Below are positions 8,157 through 16,107 of a stretch of DNA of 48,238 nt, in pieces. Where the stretch lies: contig JAJNBA010000006.1 in the NCBI GenBank assembly GCA_021155985.1, forward strand, positions 1-48,238, read 5' to 3'. Source of the stretch: Actinomycetes bacterium. Lineage in GTDB: Bacteria > Actinomycetota > UBA4738 > HRBIN12. The notes under the pieces are model-generated. The model worked only from the letters and a program-made list of their open reading frames with translations, ran no database searches and was not told the origin of the DNA. Within the stretch, counting starts at the first letter, position 1. Every line of letters begins with the position of its first letter. Position numbers and translations under genes: made by a program.

Positions 8157-8846
8157 ATGAACGAACGGGTGCTGCTGGTCGAGGACGACCCCTCGATCCG
8201 GGAGATGGCGGGCCTCGGGCTCGGCAACGCCGGCTTCCGGGTGACGTCCTGCGCAGACGGACGGGAGGGACTCGAGCGCCTCCGGCGTGACCCTTTCGAC
8301 CTGGCGGTCCTCGACGTGATGTTGCCGTCGCTCGACGGCTTCGAGATCACCCGCGAGGTTCGCAAGGACAGCCGCATCCCGATCGTGATGCTGACGGCCC
8401 GCGCCGATGCCACCGACGTGATCGTGGGCCTGGAGCTCGGAGCCGACGACTACGTCACGAAGCCGTTCGACATGCCCGTGCTCGTCGCGCGCTGCCGGGC
8501 CGTGCTGCGCCGAGCGGCTGCGGAGCCGGCGGACCCCGCGCTCCGCCTCGGTGACTTGGAGATCGACGTCGGCGGGTTCGCGGCGCGGAAGGGCGGGCGC
8601 GATCTCGCACTCACGGCGACGGAGTTCCGACTCCTCGTCGAGCTGGCGCGCCGGCCCGGCCAGGTGCTCACCCGCGAGGTCCTGCTCGCTCGCGTCTGGG
8701 ACTACGAGTACCTGGGGGACTCGAGGCTGGTCGACGTCGCCGTCCAGCGCCTCCGCGGCAAGCTCGAGGACGATCCCGCACATCCCCGCACGATCTCGAC
8801 CGTCCGGGGCGTCGGCTACCGGTTCGAGCGGGCTGGAGCGGAGTGA
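8157..8846 (+). CDS. OmpR/PhoB-family response regulator (MtrA-like)
   Basis: This 229-residue regulator has a receiver domain (residues 1-120) with the acidic pocket EDD at 9-11, phospho-acceptor D53 in LAVLDVMLPSLDG, and the conserved Lys in YVTKPFD. The C-terminal winged helix (about 130-228) ends in DVAVQRLRGKLEDDP and the RGVGYRF signature. It is the first gene of a run with the histidine kinase (GTGA overlap) and a GerMN lipoprotein. That gene order resembles the actinobacterial mtrA-mtrB-lpqB cluster, which links cell-envelope state to division. Orthology is inferred from layout, not proven. Confidence 0.92.
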   Translation: MNERVLLVEDDPSIREMAGLGLGNAGFRVTSCADGREGLERLRRDPFDLAVLDVMLPSLDGFEITREVRKDSRIPIVMLTARADATDVIVGLELGADDYVTKPFDMPVLVARCRAVLRRAAAEPADPALRLGDLEIDVGGFAARKGGRDLALTATEFRLLVELARRPGQVLTREVLLARVWDYEYLGDSRLVDVAVQRLRGKLEDDPAHPRTISTVRGVGYRFERAGAE

Positions 8847-10072
8847 CCGGAGGACGCGGGTCGCCGCGCCGGCTCGTGCTGGTAGTCGTCCTCCTGGCGG
8901 CCGCCGTGGCCGCCGCGCTCGCGACGGTCGTGTTCGTGCTGGTCCGCGACGCGCGCTTCCGCGATTCGCTCGAGCGCGCTCGAGCCGAGGCGATCTTCGA
9001 CCTCACGATCGCCGGTCCTCTCCTCCAGGGCTCTGGCGACCCCGAGGCGGTCGTGGAAACGTTCCGGGAGGAGCGCGGCATCCACTCCATCCTGGTCGAG
9101 GACGGGCGGACGATCGACGCCGATCCGGCCTCCGGGATCTCGATCCCGCCCGAGCTCCGCGCGATCGCGGCGCGAAGGCAGCTCGGCTACGACCGCATCG
9201 AGGCAGATGGAGAGTCTCTCCTGCTCGTCGGTGGTCCGACGCCCGATCGGGGTGCCGAGCTCTACTTCGCGTTCTCGGAGACAGGGATCCATGAGGACCT
9301 CCGCGACCTCGCGACCGCGCTCGCGATCGGCTGGATCGCGATCGTCGTGGTCGCGTTCGCGCTCGCTCGTGTGGCGGCGAGCCGCATCGCCTCCCTCGCG
9401 GAAGCCGAGGCATGGGGACGGCGCTTCACGAGCGACGTCTCGCACGAGTTGCGGACGCCCGTCGCCGCCCTCGTGTCCGAGGCATCCGTCCTTCGGGAGC
9501 ATCTGGCCGCGATGCCGCCCGACGCGCGACGAGCCGCCGAGCTCCTCGTCGGGGACGTCGCGCGCCTGCGCCGGCTCGTCGAAGACCTGACGAACCTCGC
9601 TTCGCTCGACGCGGGGCGGGAGCAGGTGAGCACGGAGCCGTTCGACCTGGCGACGCTCGTGGCCGGAACCGTCCGGAGCCGCGGATGGGACGGGGATGTC
9701 CAGATCCGCTCGGAGCCCGTTCCCGTCACGTCGGATCGCACGCGCGTCGACCGGATCGTGGCCAACCTGATCGGCAACGCGTTGGACCACGGAGGAGGAG
9801 CGGTCGTCGTGCACGTGGGACGGAGCGCCGAAGGCGCTTCCGTCGAGGTGGCCGACACGGGACCCGGGATCGCCCCTGAGCACCTCGAGCACGTCTTCGA
9901 TCGCTTCTACCGGGCCGACCCCTCCCGGTCAGGCCCCGGAAGCGGTCTCGGCCTCGCGATCGCTCGCGAGAACGCGCGGCTGCTCGGCGGGGACGTCGAG
10001 GCCCAGAGCGAGGTCGGTGCCGGGTCGCGCTTCACGCTCCGCCTCCCGGAGGATCCTGTTGCTGAACCGTGA
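8843..10072 (+). CDS. Sensor histidine kinase (MtrB-like)
   Basis: The 409-residue kinase has a first membrane helix at about residues 10-34, an extracytoplasmic sensor of roughly 115 residues, and a second helix at about 157-175. The H-box is SHELRTP with His201. The N box (NLIGNALDHG), G1 (DTGPGI), F box (DRFYRAD) and G2 (GSGLGLAIA) are all intact. Only about 25 residues separate the second helix from His201, so a normal HAMP linker of about 50 residues is missing or strongly shortened. The GTG start overlaps the response-regulator stop (GTGA), so the two are coupled partners. Confidence 0.92.
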   Translation: MTGGRGSPRRLVLVVVLLAAAVAAALATVVFVLVRDARFRDSLERARAEAIFDLTIAGPLLQGSGDPEAVVETFREERGIHSILVEDGRTIDADPASGISIPPELRAIAARRQLGYDRIEADGESLLLVGGPTPDRGAELYFAFSETGIHEDLRDLATALAIGWIAIVVVAFALARVAASRIASLAEAEAWGRRFTSDVSHELRTPVAALVSEASVLREHLAAMPPDARRAAELLVGDVARLRRLVEDLTNLASLDAGREQVSTEPFDLATLVAGTVRSRGWDGDVQIRSEPVPVTSDRTRVDRIVANLIGNALDHGGGAVVVHVGRSAEGASVEVADTGPGIAPEHLEHVFDRFYRADPSRSGPGSGLGLAIARENARLLGGDVEAQSEVGAGSRFTLRLPEDPVAEP

Positions 10073-10140
10073 CACACGCGGGATTCCCGTGTTGCCGTCG
10101 ACGCGGAGCATGGGCGTGTCCCCGACCTGAGGAGGCAGAC

Positions 10141-11022
10141 ATGATGCGCCTGATCGCGATGATGGCGGTGCTCGCCACGCTCGCGGCCGCATGCGCCGAG
10201 AGCGGTGCCCAGCCGCTCGGCCCCGCTCCGAGCGCGGACGGGCCGAGCCCATCGCCGGGCTCGCCGTCGCCCACGCTCTCGCCCACGTCACCCGAACCGC
10301 CGACCCCGGCGCAATCGATGACGTACGAGCTCTGGTTCAACTACGGCGGCTCGCTCTTCGTCACGCATCGGACGGAGCCGTTCACTCCCGCCGTGGGCAC
10401 CCGAGCACTCGAAGCTCTGCTGGAAGGCCCCTCGGCGGCGGAGCGCTCGGCGAACCTCGGGACCACGATCAATGCCGGGACTCGACTCAACGCCCTCACG
10501 ATCGACGACGGCGTCGCCACGGTGGATCTCGACGCCACGTTCGTCGGCGAGGAGACGCCCGCGATCGCCGTGGGGAGCTTGGCGCAGATCGTGTTCACGC
10601 TCACGCAGTTCGATCGCATCGAGGGCGTCGTGTTCGAGGTCGACGGCGGGCCGCTCACGAACTTCGGCGGCTACGAGATCGACGGCGCCCAGCGGCGCGC
10701 GAACTTCGCCGACCAGCTGCCGGCGATCCTCGTCCAGAGTCCGCTGATCGGTGAGCGCGTCTCGAGCGCGGTACACATCAGCGGGACGGCCAACGTCTTC
10801 GAGGCCGTCGTGTCGATCGCGATCCTCGACCAGCAGGGGAAGGTGATCGCCTCGACGTTCACGATGGCGACCTGTGGCACCGGCTGCCGGGGGACGTGGG
10901 AGACGGACGTCGGCTTCGACGTCGCCGCCACCCAGCCCGGCACGATCCGCGTGTACGAGGTCAGCGCGATGGACGGCTCGAAGATCAACGTGGTGAACAT
11001 CCCGGTCACGCTCACCGCCTGA
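10141..11022 (+). CDS. GerMN/Gmad2-domain lipoprotein (LpqB-like position)
   Basis: This 293-residue lipoprotein has a short signal ending in LATLAAAC (Cys18 as the lipid site) and a Pro/Ser-rich linker. A GerMN domain follows (about residues 60-180; LEALLEGPSAAER and FTLTQFDRIEGVVFEVDG). The last part (about 195-293, SPLIGERVSSAVHISGTANVFEA) fits the Ig-like Gmad2 domain. LpqB, the third gene of mtrAB-lpqB clusters, also has GerMN but ends in a propeller, so this is a variant partner. ATG 10141 follows a good AGGAGG. A hairpin terminator lies just downstream. Confidence 0.85.
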   Translation: MMRLIAMMAVLATLAAACAESGAQPLGPAPSADGPSPSPGSPSPTLSPTSPEPPTPAQSMTYELWFNYGGSLFVTHRTEPFTPAVGTRALEALLEGPSAAERSANLGTTINAGTRLNALTIDDGVATVDLDATFVGEETPAIAVGSLAQIVFTLTQFDRIEGVVFEVDGGPLTNFGGYEIDGAQRRANFADQLPAILVQSPLIGERVSSAVHISGTANVFEAVVSIAILDQQGKVIASTFTMATCGTGCRGTWETDVGFDVAATQPGTIRVYEVSAMDGSKINVVNIPVTLTA

Positions 11023-11035
11023 CCTGGATCGGGAG

Positions 11036-11064
11036 GAGAGGGCGGCCTCCACGGCCGCCCTCTC
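11036..11064 (+). terminator. 12-bp GC-rich hairpin terminator
   Basis: A perfect 12-bp stem (11036-11047 pairing with 11053-11064) with a 5-nt loop lies 13 nt after the GerMN lipoprotein stop. There is no T-run, which is common for actinobacterial terminators. It would separate the two-component operon from the next gene. Confidence 0.75.
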
Positions 11065-11127
11065 GCGTGTGCCCTCTGGGATCCGTCGGGACTCGACTTC
11101 CGCTTTCCAGGGGAGGACGATCGACCG

Positions 11128-11628
11128 GTGAAGCAGGGTTCGGCGGCCGGCACGGCATCCCGTCGTGGGTACCTCGGGGTGCTGTTCGGCTCGGCGGCCT
11201 TCATCGCGAGCTGCTTCATTCCCTACTACGACCCCGGAACTCTGCCGATGCCGCTCCGGTCCCTGTCGCTCTTCCGGCTGATGATGTCGTTCCGCGAGAG
11301 CGAGCTCGCGATGACAGGTGGATTCCTCAACCTGTTCGCCGGGGTCACGATCGTCGCGTGGGTGTCGATCGCCGGACTTCGAGGACATCGGTGGGCACCG
11401 ATGGCGCTCCTCGCCGTCTCCGCCGCGTGGTCGCTCACCTGGATCGGCGTTCTCATGAACCTATCCGGGTTCGTCGTCAGATCTCCCCTCGCCGGCTATT
11501 GGCTCATCCTCGTGAGCATCGGTGTGGTCGTCACGGGGGCGATCGTCGTCTGGATCTCGAGCCGAGCGAACATCTCCGGCACCCCGCCAGGTAACGCCGT
11601 CGCCGCGACGCAGCCCCACGCGCGATAG
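11128..11628 (+). CDS. Small four-helix membrane protein of unknown function
   Basis: This 166-residue protein has four hydrophobic segments, at about residues 15-32, 66-84, 92-111 and 119-143. Short loops separate them, and a polar Ala/Pro/Asn tail follows. I do not recognise a family. The start is a GTG at 11128 with GGAGGA (11112-11117) upstream at slightly long spacing. It lies between the two-component operon terminator and the tad leader on the same strand, so it may be transcribed alone. A role in the pilus system is possible only by position. Confidence 0.65.
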   Translation: MKQGSAAGTASRRGYLGVLFGSAAFIASCFIPYYDPGTLPMPLRSLSLFRLMMSFRESELAMTGGFLNLFAGVTIVAWVSIAGLRGHRWAPMALLAVSAAWSLTWIGVLMNLSGFVVRSPLAGYWLILVSIGVVVTGAIVVWISSRANISGTPPGNAVAATQPHAR

Positions 11629-11642
11629 CGCAGACGAATCCC

Positions 11643-11689
11643 CCGACACGTTCGAGGAACCCCCCGCCTTGGGGATGGTTCCGTGTCGG
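11643..11689 (+). other. Compound stem-loop in the tad operon leader region
   Basis: The outer arms CCGACACG (11643-11650) and CGTGTCGG (11682-11689) are perfectly complementary. Inside them GGAACC (11656-11661) faces GGTTCC (11677-11682), and CCC (11662-11664) faces GGG (11672-11674). It starts 14 nt after the membrane-protein stop and about 115 nt before the coupling ORF. It could be a terminator or a folded 5' leader; no known riboswitch class was recognised. Confidence 0.55.
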
Positions 11690-11803
11690 AGGTCCACGCT
11701 AAGGTCGTCCAGTCGACGCGGCGAGCCTTCCTCCGCCGGTCGGCACCTCCCTCACCCCCTCGTGTCGGTGCCTGCTTCCCCGCGAGTGTTCGGAGGGAAC
11801 CTG

Positions 11804-11845
11804 ATGGACCACGGAGGGCGAGTCATCCTCGCGCTCACCGCATGA
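11804..11845 (+). CDS. 13-codon leader ORF overlapping the tadA start
   Basis: ATG at 11804 has a clear Shine-Dalgarno (GGAGGG, 11792-11797) at 6-nt spacing and encodes the 13-residue peptide [13 protein letters not shown]. Its TGA stop (11843-11845) overlaps the tadA ATG (11842) as ATGA. tadA itself has no Shine-Dalgarno, so ribosomes finishing this short frame probably start tadA. The peptide may have no function beyond coupling. Confidence 0.55.
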   Translation: MDHGGRVILALTA

Positions 11846-13107
11846 GCGTGGATCCCCTCGCGAAGGTGCGACGACAGCTGCGGGCCCAGCTGCGCGAACG
11901 GGTCGATGCCCGTGGACTGTCCGCGGCGCCACGAACGGAGCGGCGGCTTCGCGTTCGCGAAGAAGCGCTGTCCCTGATGCGCGAGAGCGGTGCGCTGCTC
12001 CCGCAGCGGGATCTGGCTCGCGTGGTCAACGAGGTTTCCGACGAGGTCGTCGGGTTCGGTCCCATCGAGTTCCTCCTCCGGGACCCAGGAGTGACCGAGG
12101 TGATGGTCAATGGACCTGACGACGTGTACGTGGAGCGGGAGGGGCGGATCGAGAAGGTGGAGGACCGGCTGTTTGAGGGGGAGGAGTCGGTTCTTCATCT
12201 GATCGAGCGCATCGTGGGCCCCCTGGGCCTCCGGGTCGACCAGGCGTCACCTTGGGTGGACGCGCGACTTCCGGGCGGCAGCAGGGTGCACGCGATCGTT
12301 CCGCCCCTTTCGCTCCGCGGCCCCGTCCTGACCATCCGGACGTTCGCTCCCGTGCCGCTCTCCGGTGAGGATATCGTGGCGCAGGGCAGCATCGGACCAC
12401 GCGGACTGCGATTCCTGGCGGCATGCGTCCGCGGCCGCGCTAACCTCGTCGTGAGTGGGGGGGCGGGCAGCGGCAAGACGACCCTCCTCGGCGTCCTGTC
12501 CGCGTACATCCCGGACGAGGAGCGCCTCATCACGATCGAGGATGCGGCCGAGCTCCGTCTGCATCGATCGCACGTCGTCTCTCTCGAAGCGAGGCCGCCG
12601 AACGTCGAGGGACGAGGTCAGGTCACGGTCCGCGACCTCGTCCGCAACGCGCTCCGCATGCGGCCCGACCGGATCATCGTGGGCGAGGTCCGGGGCGGTG
12701 AGGCTCTCGACATGTTGCAGGCGATGAACACGGGCCACGACGGATCGCTCTCCACCGCGCACGCGAACTCGTGTCGGCACCTGTTGTGGCGGCTGGAGAC
12801 GATGGCGATGATGTCGGACGTCGAGCTCCCAGCCGCCCACATCCGCAATCAGGTCGCCTCCGCGATCGATGTGGTGGTGCAGCTCGCGCGGCTCCGGGAC
12901 GGTCGGCGCGTCGTGTGGGAGATCGCGGCGGTCGAAGGCACGCACCGAGGCGAGCCCATCGTCTCGCCGTTGTTCCGGTTCCGTGGGCGTGACGGCGATG
13001 AAGGAGGGTTCGAGGCTACCGGTGTCGTGCCGCGGGTGGCCCCCATCCTGGCCGATCGAGGCGAGGACGTAGGCGACTGGCTGTTCGAAGCGGGGCCGGA
13101 CCGATGA
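11842..13107 (+). CDS. tadA: TadA/CpaF-type pilus assembly ATPase
   Basis: This 421-residue secretion ATPase energises Tad/Flp pilus assembly at the inner face of the membrane. The N-terminal domain contains [21 protein letters not shown]. Walker A is GGAGSGKTT (about residue 206), the Asp-box region is [11 protein letters not shown], Walker B is [16 protein letters not shown] (about 276), and the His box is [13 protein letters not shown] (about 296), all intact. ATG 11842 matches the family start and is coupled to a short leader ORF. tadB follows with an ATGA overlap. Gene order matches the actinobacterial Rv3659c-Rv3654c-type locus. Confidence 0.92.
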   Translation: MSVDPLAKVRRQLRAQLRERVDARGLSAAPRTERRLRVREEALSLMRESGALLPQRDLARVVNEVSDEVVGFGPIEFLLRDPGVTEVMVNGPDDVYVEREGRIEKVEDRLFEGEESVLHLIERIVGPLGLRVDQASPWVDARLPGGSRVHAIVPPLSLRGPVLTIRTFAPVPLSGEDIVAQGSIGPRGLRFLAACVRGRANLVVSGGAGSGKTTLLGVLSAYIPDEERLITIEDAAELRLHRSHVVSLEARPPNVEGRGQVTVRDLVRNALRMRPDRIIVGEVRGGEALDMLQAMNTGHDGSLSTAHANSCRHLLWRLETMAMMSDVELPAAHIRNQVASAIDVVVQLARLRDGRRVVWEIAAVEGTHRGEPIVSPLFRFRGRDGDEGGFEATGVVPRVAPILADRGEDVGDWLFEAGPDR

Positions 13108-13904
13108 TCGGGCTCACCGCCGGTCTGCTCGCGGTCGCCGGCTTCTTCGCGGAGCGCGCCATCGCGATCGCCCGCTCCGATCGATCGCTCGTCGGCCTGG
13201 GTGCGTCGCCACCGGGTCGGCCTTCGTGGGTACCTGGGCGATCGGCTGTGCTCGCCGTCGGGTTCGCGGTGGTGATGCTGTGGATGGGCCCCCTGGTCGG
13301 GATCGTGGGGGCGGGGGGTGGAGCGCTCCTTCACCACGCGATGAGGCGATATCGACGATCAGGTCGCCGGCACCGGGCGGCCGAACAGATCGCCGATGCG
13401 GTGAGCGCCTTGGCCGCCGGGCTCCGCGCCGGGTTGTCCCTTCCACAGGCCTTCGCCTACGCGCGGGACGAGGCGGAGGAACCGCTCCGGGGTGAGCTCG
13501 TGGTCCTAGTCGATGCGATCGCGACCGGCACGCCGGTCGCGGAGGCGCTGGCCGCGTGGGCGGACGCGCACGGGTCCGAGGATGCGCTCCTGATCGCCGG
13601 GGTCCTCGACCTCCATCGCCGGAGTGGTGGCGACCTCCCGATCGTTCTCGACGGTCTGGCGAGTACGCTCCGCGAGCGCCGTGCGGCGCATCGAGAGGTC
13701 CGAGCCCTCACGGCGCAGGCGCGCCTCTCCGGGGTGATCCTCGGGATGCTTCCGATCGGCTTCTTCGCGTTCCTCCTCGTGACCTCCAGGGACGAGATGC
13801 TCGACGCGATCGGCACCCCGCTCGGAGGCACCTCGCTCGGCATCGGCCTCCTGCTCGAGATCCTGGCGTTCGTCTGGATCCGACGGTTGCTCGAGGTTCG
13901 CTGA
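13104..13904 (+). CDS. tadB: TadB-like type II secretion F-domain membrane protein
   Basis: This 266-residue protein has hydrophobic segments near residues 2-18 and 48-78. It contains the T2SSF-type cytoplasmic domain (AVSALAAGLRAGLSLPQAFAYA ... GDLPIVLDGLASTLRERRA) and two C-terminal membrane helices (about 208-226 and 240-260). TadB and TadC form the inner-membrane platform that couples the TadA ATPase to pilin extrusion. Its ATG overlaps the tadA stop (ATGA), and its stop overlaps the next start by one base. Confidence 0.85.
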   Translation: MIGLTAGLLAVAGFFAERAIAIARSDRSLVGLGASPPGRPSWVPGRSAVLAVGFAVVMLWMGPLVGIVGAGGGALLHHAMRRYRRSGRRHRAAEQIADAVSALAAGLRAGLSLPQAFAYARDEAEEPLRGELVVLVDAIATGTPVAEALAAWADAHGSEDALLIAGVLDLHRRSGGDLPIVLDGLASTLRERRAAHREVRALTAQARLSGVILGMLPIGFFAFLLVTSRDEMLDAIGTPLGGTSLGIGLLLEILAFVWIRRLLEVR

Positions 13905-14608
13905 TGGAGCCGATCGTCGCGGAGTGCCTGGCCGCCGCAGCGGGGGCGTGCGTGGTCACCGGGATCGGGCACGCCCTGCCGCGGAGCCGCAAGGCGTCCC
14001 GGAAGGGGTCACCGGTCGTTGCGCGCTCCGCCTGGGGAGGAGTCGCGGTGATCGCTGCGGTGCTCGCTCCCGGTCCGAAGGTCGTGACCGTCCCACTGGC
14101 CGCCCTGCTCGCGCTCGCGATCCGCAGGTTCGCAGAGGCGCGCGCGGGAGCTCGCCGTCGCCGCGCGATGGACGCCGAGATCCCCCAACTGCTCGATCTC
14201 CTGGCAGCCGGATCGGCGGCAGGCCTGTCGGCCTTTGCCGGATTCCAACGGTCGGTGCAGTCGCTCCGAGGCCCGCTCGGGATGGAGCTCAACGCCTCGC
14301 TGGACGCCGTGGCGGTCGGCGCCAGATGGCGGACGGAGCTGTCGGAGGTTACCGAGCGACTGGCGCTTCCGGATCTTCGTCGGGCGATGGCCGTACTCAC
14401 CCGCACCGAGACGCTGGGAACATCCCTCACGGGAGCGACGCGGGACCTCGCCGCCGATGTCCGAAGCTCGCGACGCGCGGCGGTCGCGGAGCGGGCGCGG
14501 GCGGCGCCCGTAAAGATGCTCTTCCCGCTCGTGTTCCTGGTTCTCCCCGCGTTCCTCCTCCTCACGGTGGTTCCGGTCCTGCTCACCACCGTGCGTTCCA
14601 TCCGCTGA
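13904..14608 (+). CDS. tadC: TadC-like type II secretion F-domain membrane protein
   Basis: The 234-residue protein parallels TadB. It has an N-terminal hydrophobic region (about 45-75) and a cytoplasmic T2SSF domain with EIPQLLDLLAAGSAAGLSAFAGF. The segment ETLGTSLTGATRDLAADVRSSRR follows, then a C-terminal pair of membrane segments (PLVFLVLPAFLLLTVVPVLL). It is the second platform subunit. The ATG overlaps the tadB stop as TGATG, indicating coupled translation. Confidence 0.85.
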   Translation: MEPIVAECLAAAAGACVVTGIGHALPRSRKASRKGSPVVARSAWGGVAVIAAVLAPGPKVVTVPLAALLALAIRRFAEARAGARRRRAMDAEIPQLLDLLAAGSAAGLSAFAGFQRSVQSLRGPLGMELNASLDAVAVGARWRTELSEVTERLALPDLRRAMAVLTRTETLGTSLTGATRDLAADVRSSRRAAVAERARAAPVKMLFPLVFLVLPAFLLLTVVPVLLTTVRSIR

Positions 14609-14622
14609 GAGGAGGTGAACCG

Positions 14623-14835
14623 ATGCTCTTCCTGTACGCCTTGTTCCTGCGCACCGTCGACACCCTTCGCCTCCACAAGGAGGAAGGCCAGACGACGGCC
14701 GAGTACGCGCTCGTGATCCTGGCTGCCGCGGCGGTCGCCGTCGTCCTGATCGCCTGGGCCCGCTCGTCCGGCAAGCTGCCGGCGTTCTTCGACAGCGTGA
14801 TCGACAGCGTGATCGGTGATGCGGCCGCCGCCTGA
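14623..14835 (+). CDS. flp: Flp-type pilin (DUF4244-like)
   Basis: This 70-residue prepilin has a leader of about 22 residues ending in EEG, followed by QTTAEYALVILAAAAVAVVL. The Gly-Gln junction with Glu at +5 and Tyr at +6 of the mature form is the canonical Flp/Tad prepilin-peptidase site. The hydrophobic helix would polymerise into the pilus core. A very strong Shine-Dalgarno (GAGAGGAGGTGA) precedes the ATG, consistent with a highly expressed structural subunit. No prepilin peptidase gene is seen in the window, so it must be supplied from elsewhere. Confidence 0.9.
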   Translation: MLFLYALFLRTVDTLRLHKEEGQTTAEYALVILAAAAVAVVLIAWARSSGKLPAFFDSVIDSVIGDAAAA

Positions 14836-15217
14836 CGGGCGCGGATCGCAAGGGGGGACCGCGGCCGTCGAGTTCGCGCTCGTGCTCCCGCTGGTTCTGA
14901 TGGTGGCGCTCGCGCTCGTGCAGACGGGGCTGCTCGTCCGCGATCGTCTGCTCGTGGAGGCGGCGACGCGCGCCGGTGCGCGCGCCGCCGCCGTCCAGGA
15001 CGACCCCTCCGCCATCCGAACGGCCGCCCTCGCCGCCGCGCCGTCCCTCGAGGATGGGTCCGTCGAGGTGGAGGTCGCGAGGGCGGGTCTCCGGGGCGAG
15101 CCCGTGACCGTCTCGCTACGATACGCGGCCCCCGTGCGGGTGCCCTTCGTGGAGTGGCTGTTCGGCGGTCCGGTGGGCATGAACGCATCCACGACCGCCA
15201 GGCAGGAGTTCGGGTGA
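14819..15217 (+). CDS. tadE: TadE-like pseudopilin
   Basis: The 132-residue protein carries the TadE motif GGTAAVEFALVLPLVLMVAL near its N-terminus, where the Gly and the +5-type Glu fit prepilin processing. A small soluble domain with regular beta strands follows. TadE-like proteins are minor pilins that prime or cap Tad pili. The ATG at 14819 (GTG 14816 also possible) lies inside the end of the Flp pilin gene, so translation is coupled. Confidence 0.85.
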   Translation: MRPPPDGRGSQGGTAAVEFALVLPLVLMVALALVQTGLLVRDRLLVEAATRAGARAAAVQDDPSAIRTAALAAAPSLEDGSVEVEVARAGLRGEPVTVSLRYAAPVRVPFVEWLFGGPVGMNASTTARQEFG

Positions 15218-15594
15218 AATCACGCGTCCGGGTCTGCGAGCGAGGAAGCATCTCGATCGTGGTCGCTGCGGCGGTCGGGATGGCCCTCGTCGTCACGATG
15301 GGCGCCGCCGATGTCGGCAGGGCGCTGATCGCCAGGTCGAGAGCCGAGGCGGTGGCTGACCTCGCCGCGCTCGCCGCCGCGCAGGAGCTGGCGCTCCCAT
15401 CCGGCATCGACCCCTCGACCTTCGCGGCCGAGTACGCGGATCGCAACGGCGGCCGGCTCGTCTCGTGCTCCTGCGCAACGGGCACGTCCGAGGCGATCGT
15501 GGAAGTCGCGGTGCCGGTACGGAGGTTCCTCCTTCCGCTCCGAGACCGGGACGTCGTCGGCGTCGCGCGGGCGGTGGTGGATCTCCCCGCGTGA
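15214..15594 (+). CDS. Second TadE-like minor pilin (Rv3654c-type)
   Basis: This 126-residue protein starts with GTG overlapping the tadE stop (GTGA). It has the segment ERGSISIVVAAAVGMALVVT, a single N-terminal helix similar to TadE/TadG but with Ser-Ile instead of the acidic residue at the usual position. The following segment RAEAVADLAALAAAQEL is typical of the Rv3654c ('helicase/secretion neighborhood TadE-like') family. It closes the tad operon; the next gene is convergent with a one-base gap. Confidence 0.8.
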   Translation: MKSRVRVCERGSISIVVAAAVGMALVVTMGAADVGRALIARSRAEAVADLAALAAAQELALPSGIDPSTFAAEYADRNGGRLVSCSCATGTSEAIVEVAVPVRRFLLPLRDRDVVGVARAVVDLPA

Positions 15595-15595
15595 G

Positions 15596-16072
15596 CTACT
15601 CGAGCTCGCGCTGGCGTGCGTCGCGCGCGACCGGCGGCCGGTACTCGGGCGTGCCGCGCAGCACCAGGAACTCGACGGCCGCCCAGATCATCTTCGACCG
15701 AGGGTAGAACCACAGCGGGACGCCGATCAGCACGATCGCGCTCACCACCAGCAACGTCCCGACGGCGACATCGGGCACCGTCAGGATGATCCCCACGATG
15801 AGGACGATGAGCCAGATGCCGATCGCGACGACGTAGTTGAGGGTCATCGCTCCGAGGAAGCCCCCCTCTTCCTTCGCGAACCGCAGATCGCAACGCGGGC
15901 ACGCGATGCGCGTCTGGAACCAGGTCACGAACGTGTCCCGCTCTCCGCAGCGAGGGCAGCGCTTCCGGAAGCCGCGGACGATCGCTCCGATGGAGCTCAC
16001 CTCGGGGAACACGGGCTTCGGGATCGGATCCGGTGTGCCGGGTTCGAGCGAGCCGTAGGGGTTGGAACCCAT
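15596..16072 (-). CDS. DUF983-type zinc-ribbon membrane protein
   Basis: The 158-residue protein has an N-terminal zinc ribbon with two CxxC pairs (CPRCGERDTF about 40 and CPRCDLRF about 59). Two membrane helices follow (about 82-103 and 106-126), then PLWFYPRSKMIWAAVEFLV, which is the DUF983 pattern. The biochemical role of this family is not established. It stands alone on the minus strand, convergent to the tad operon. Confidence 0.85.
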   Translation of the reverse strand: MGSNPYGSLEPGTPDPIPKPVFPEVSSIGAIVRGFRKRCPRCGERDTFVTWFQTRIACPRCDLRFAKEEGGFLGAMTLNYVVAIGIWLIVLIVGIILTVPDVAVGTLLVVSAIVLIGVPLWFYPRSKMIWAAVEFLVLRGTPEYRPPVARDARQRELE

Positions 16073-16107
16073 GGGTCCAGCCTAGGCTTCTGGGGGAGCC
16101 CCCTCGG

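Noticed and set aside
6033-8783. Long minus-strand open frame running through the response regulator and Ssd-like genes
   Set aside because: Only the part below 6944 has family similarity (AlkA). The rest is Arg/Asp/His-rich antisense of well-supported plus-strand genes, a usual effect of high GC content.
11629-11803. Cyclic-di-GMP or similar riboswitch upstream of tadA
   Set aside because: The hairpin does not show the conserved core of any riboswitch class I know, so it is listed only as a stem-loop.
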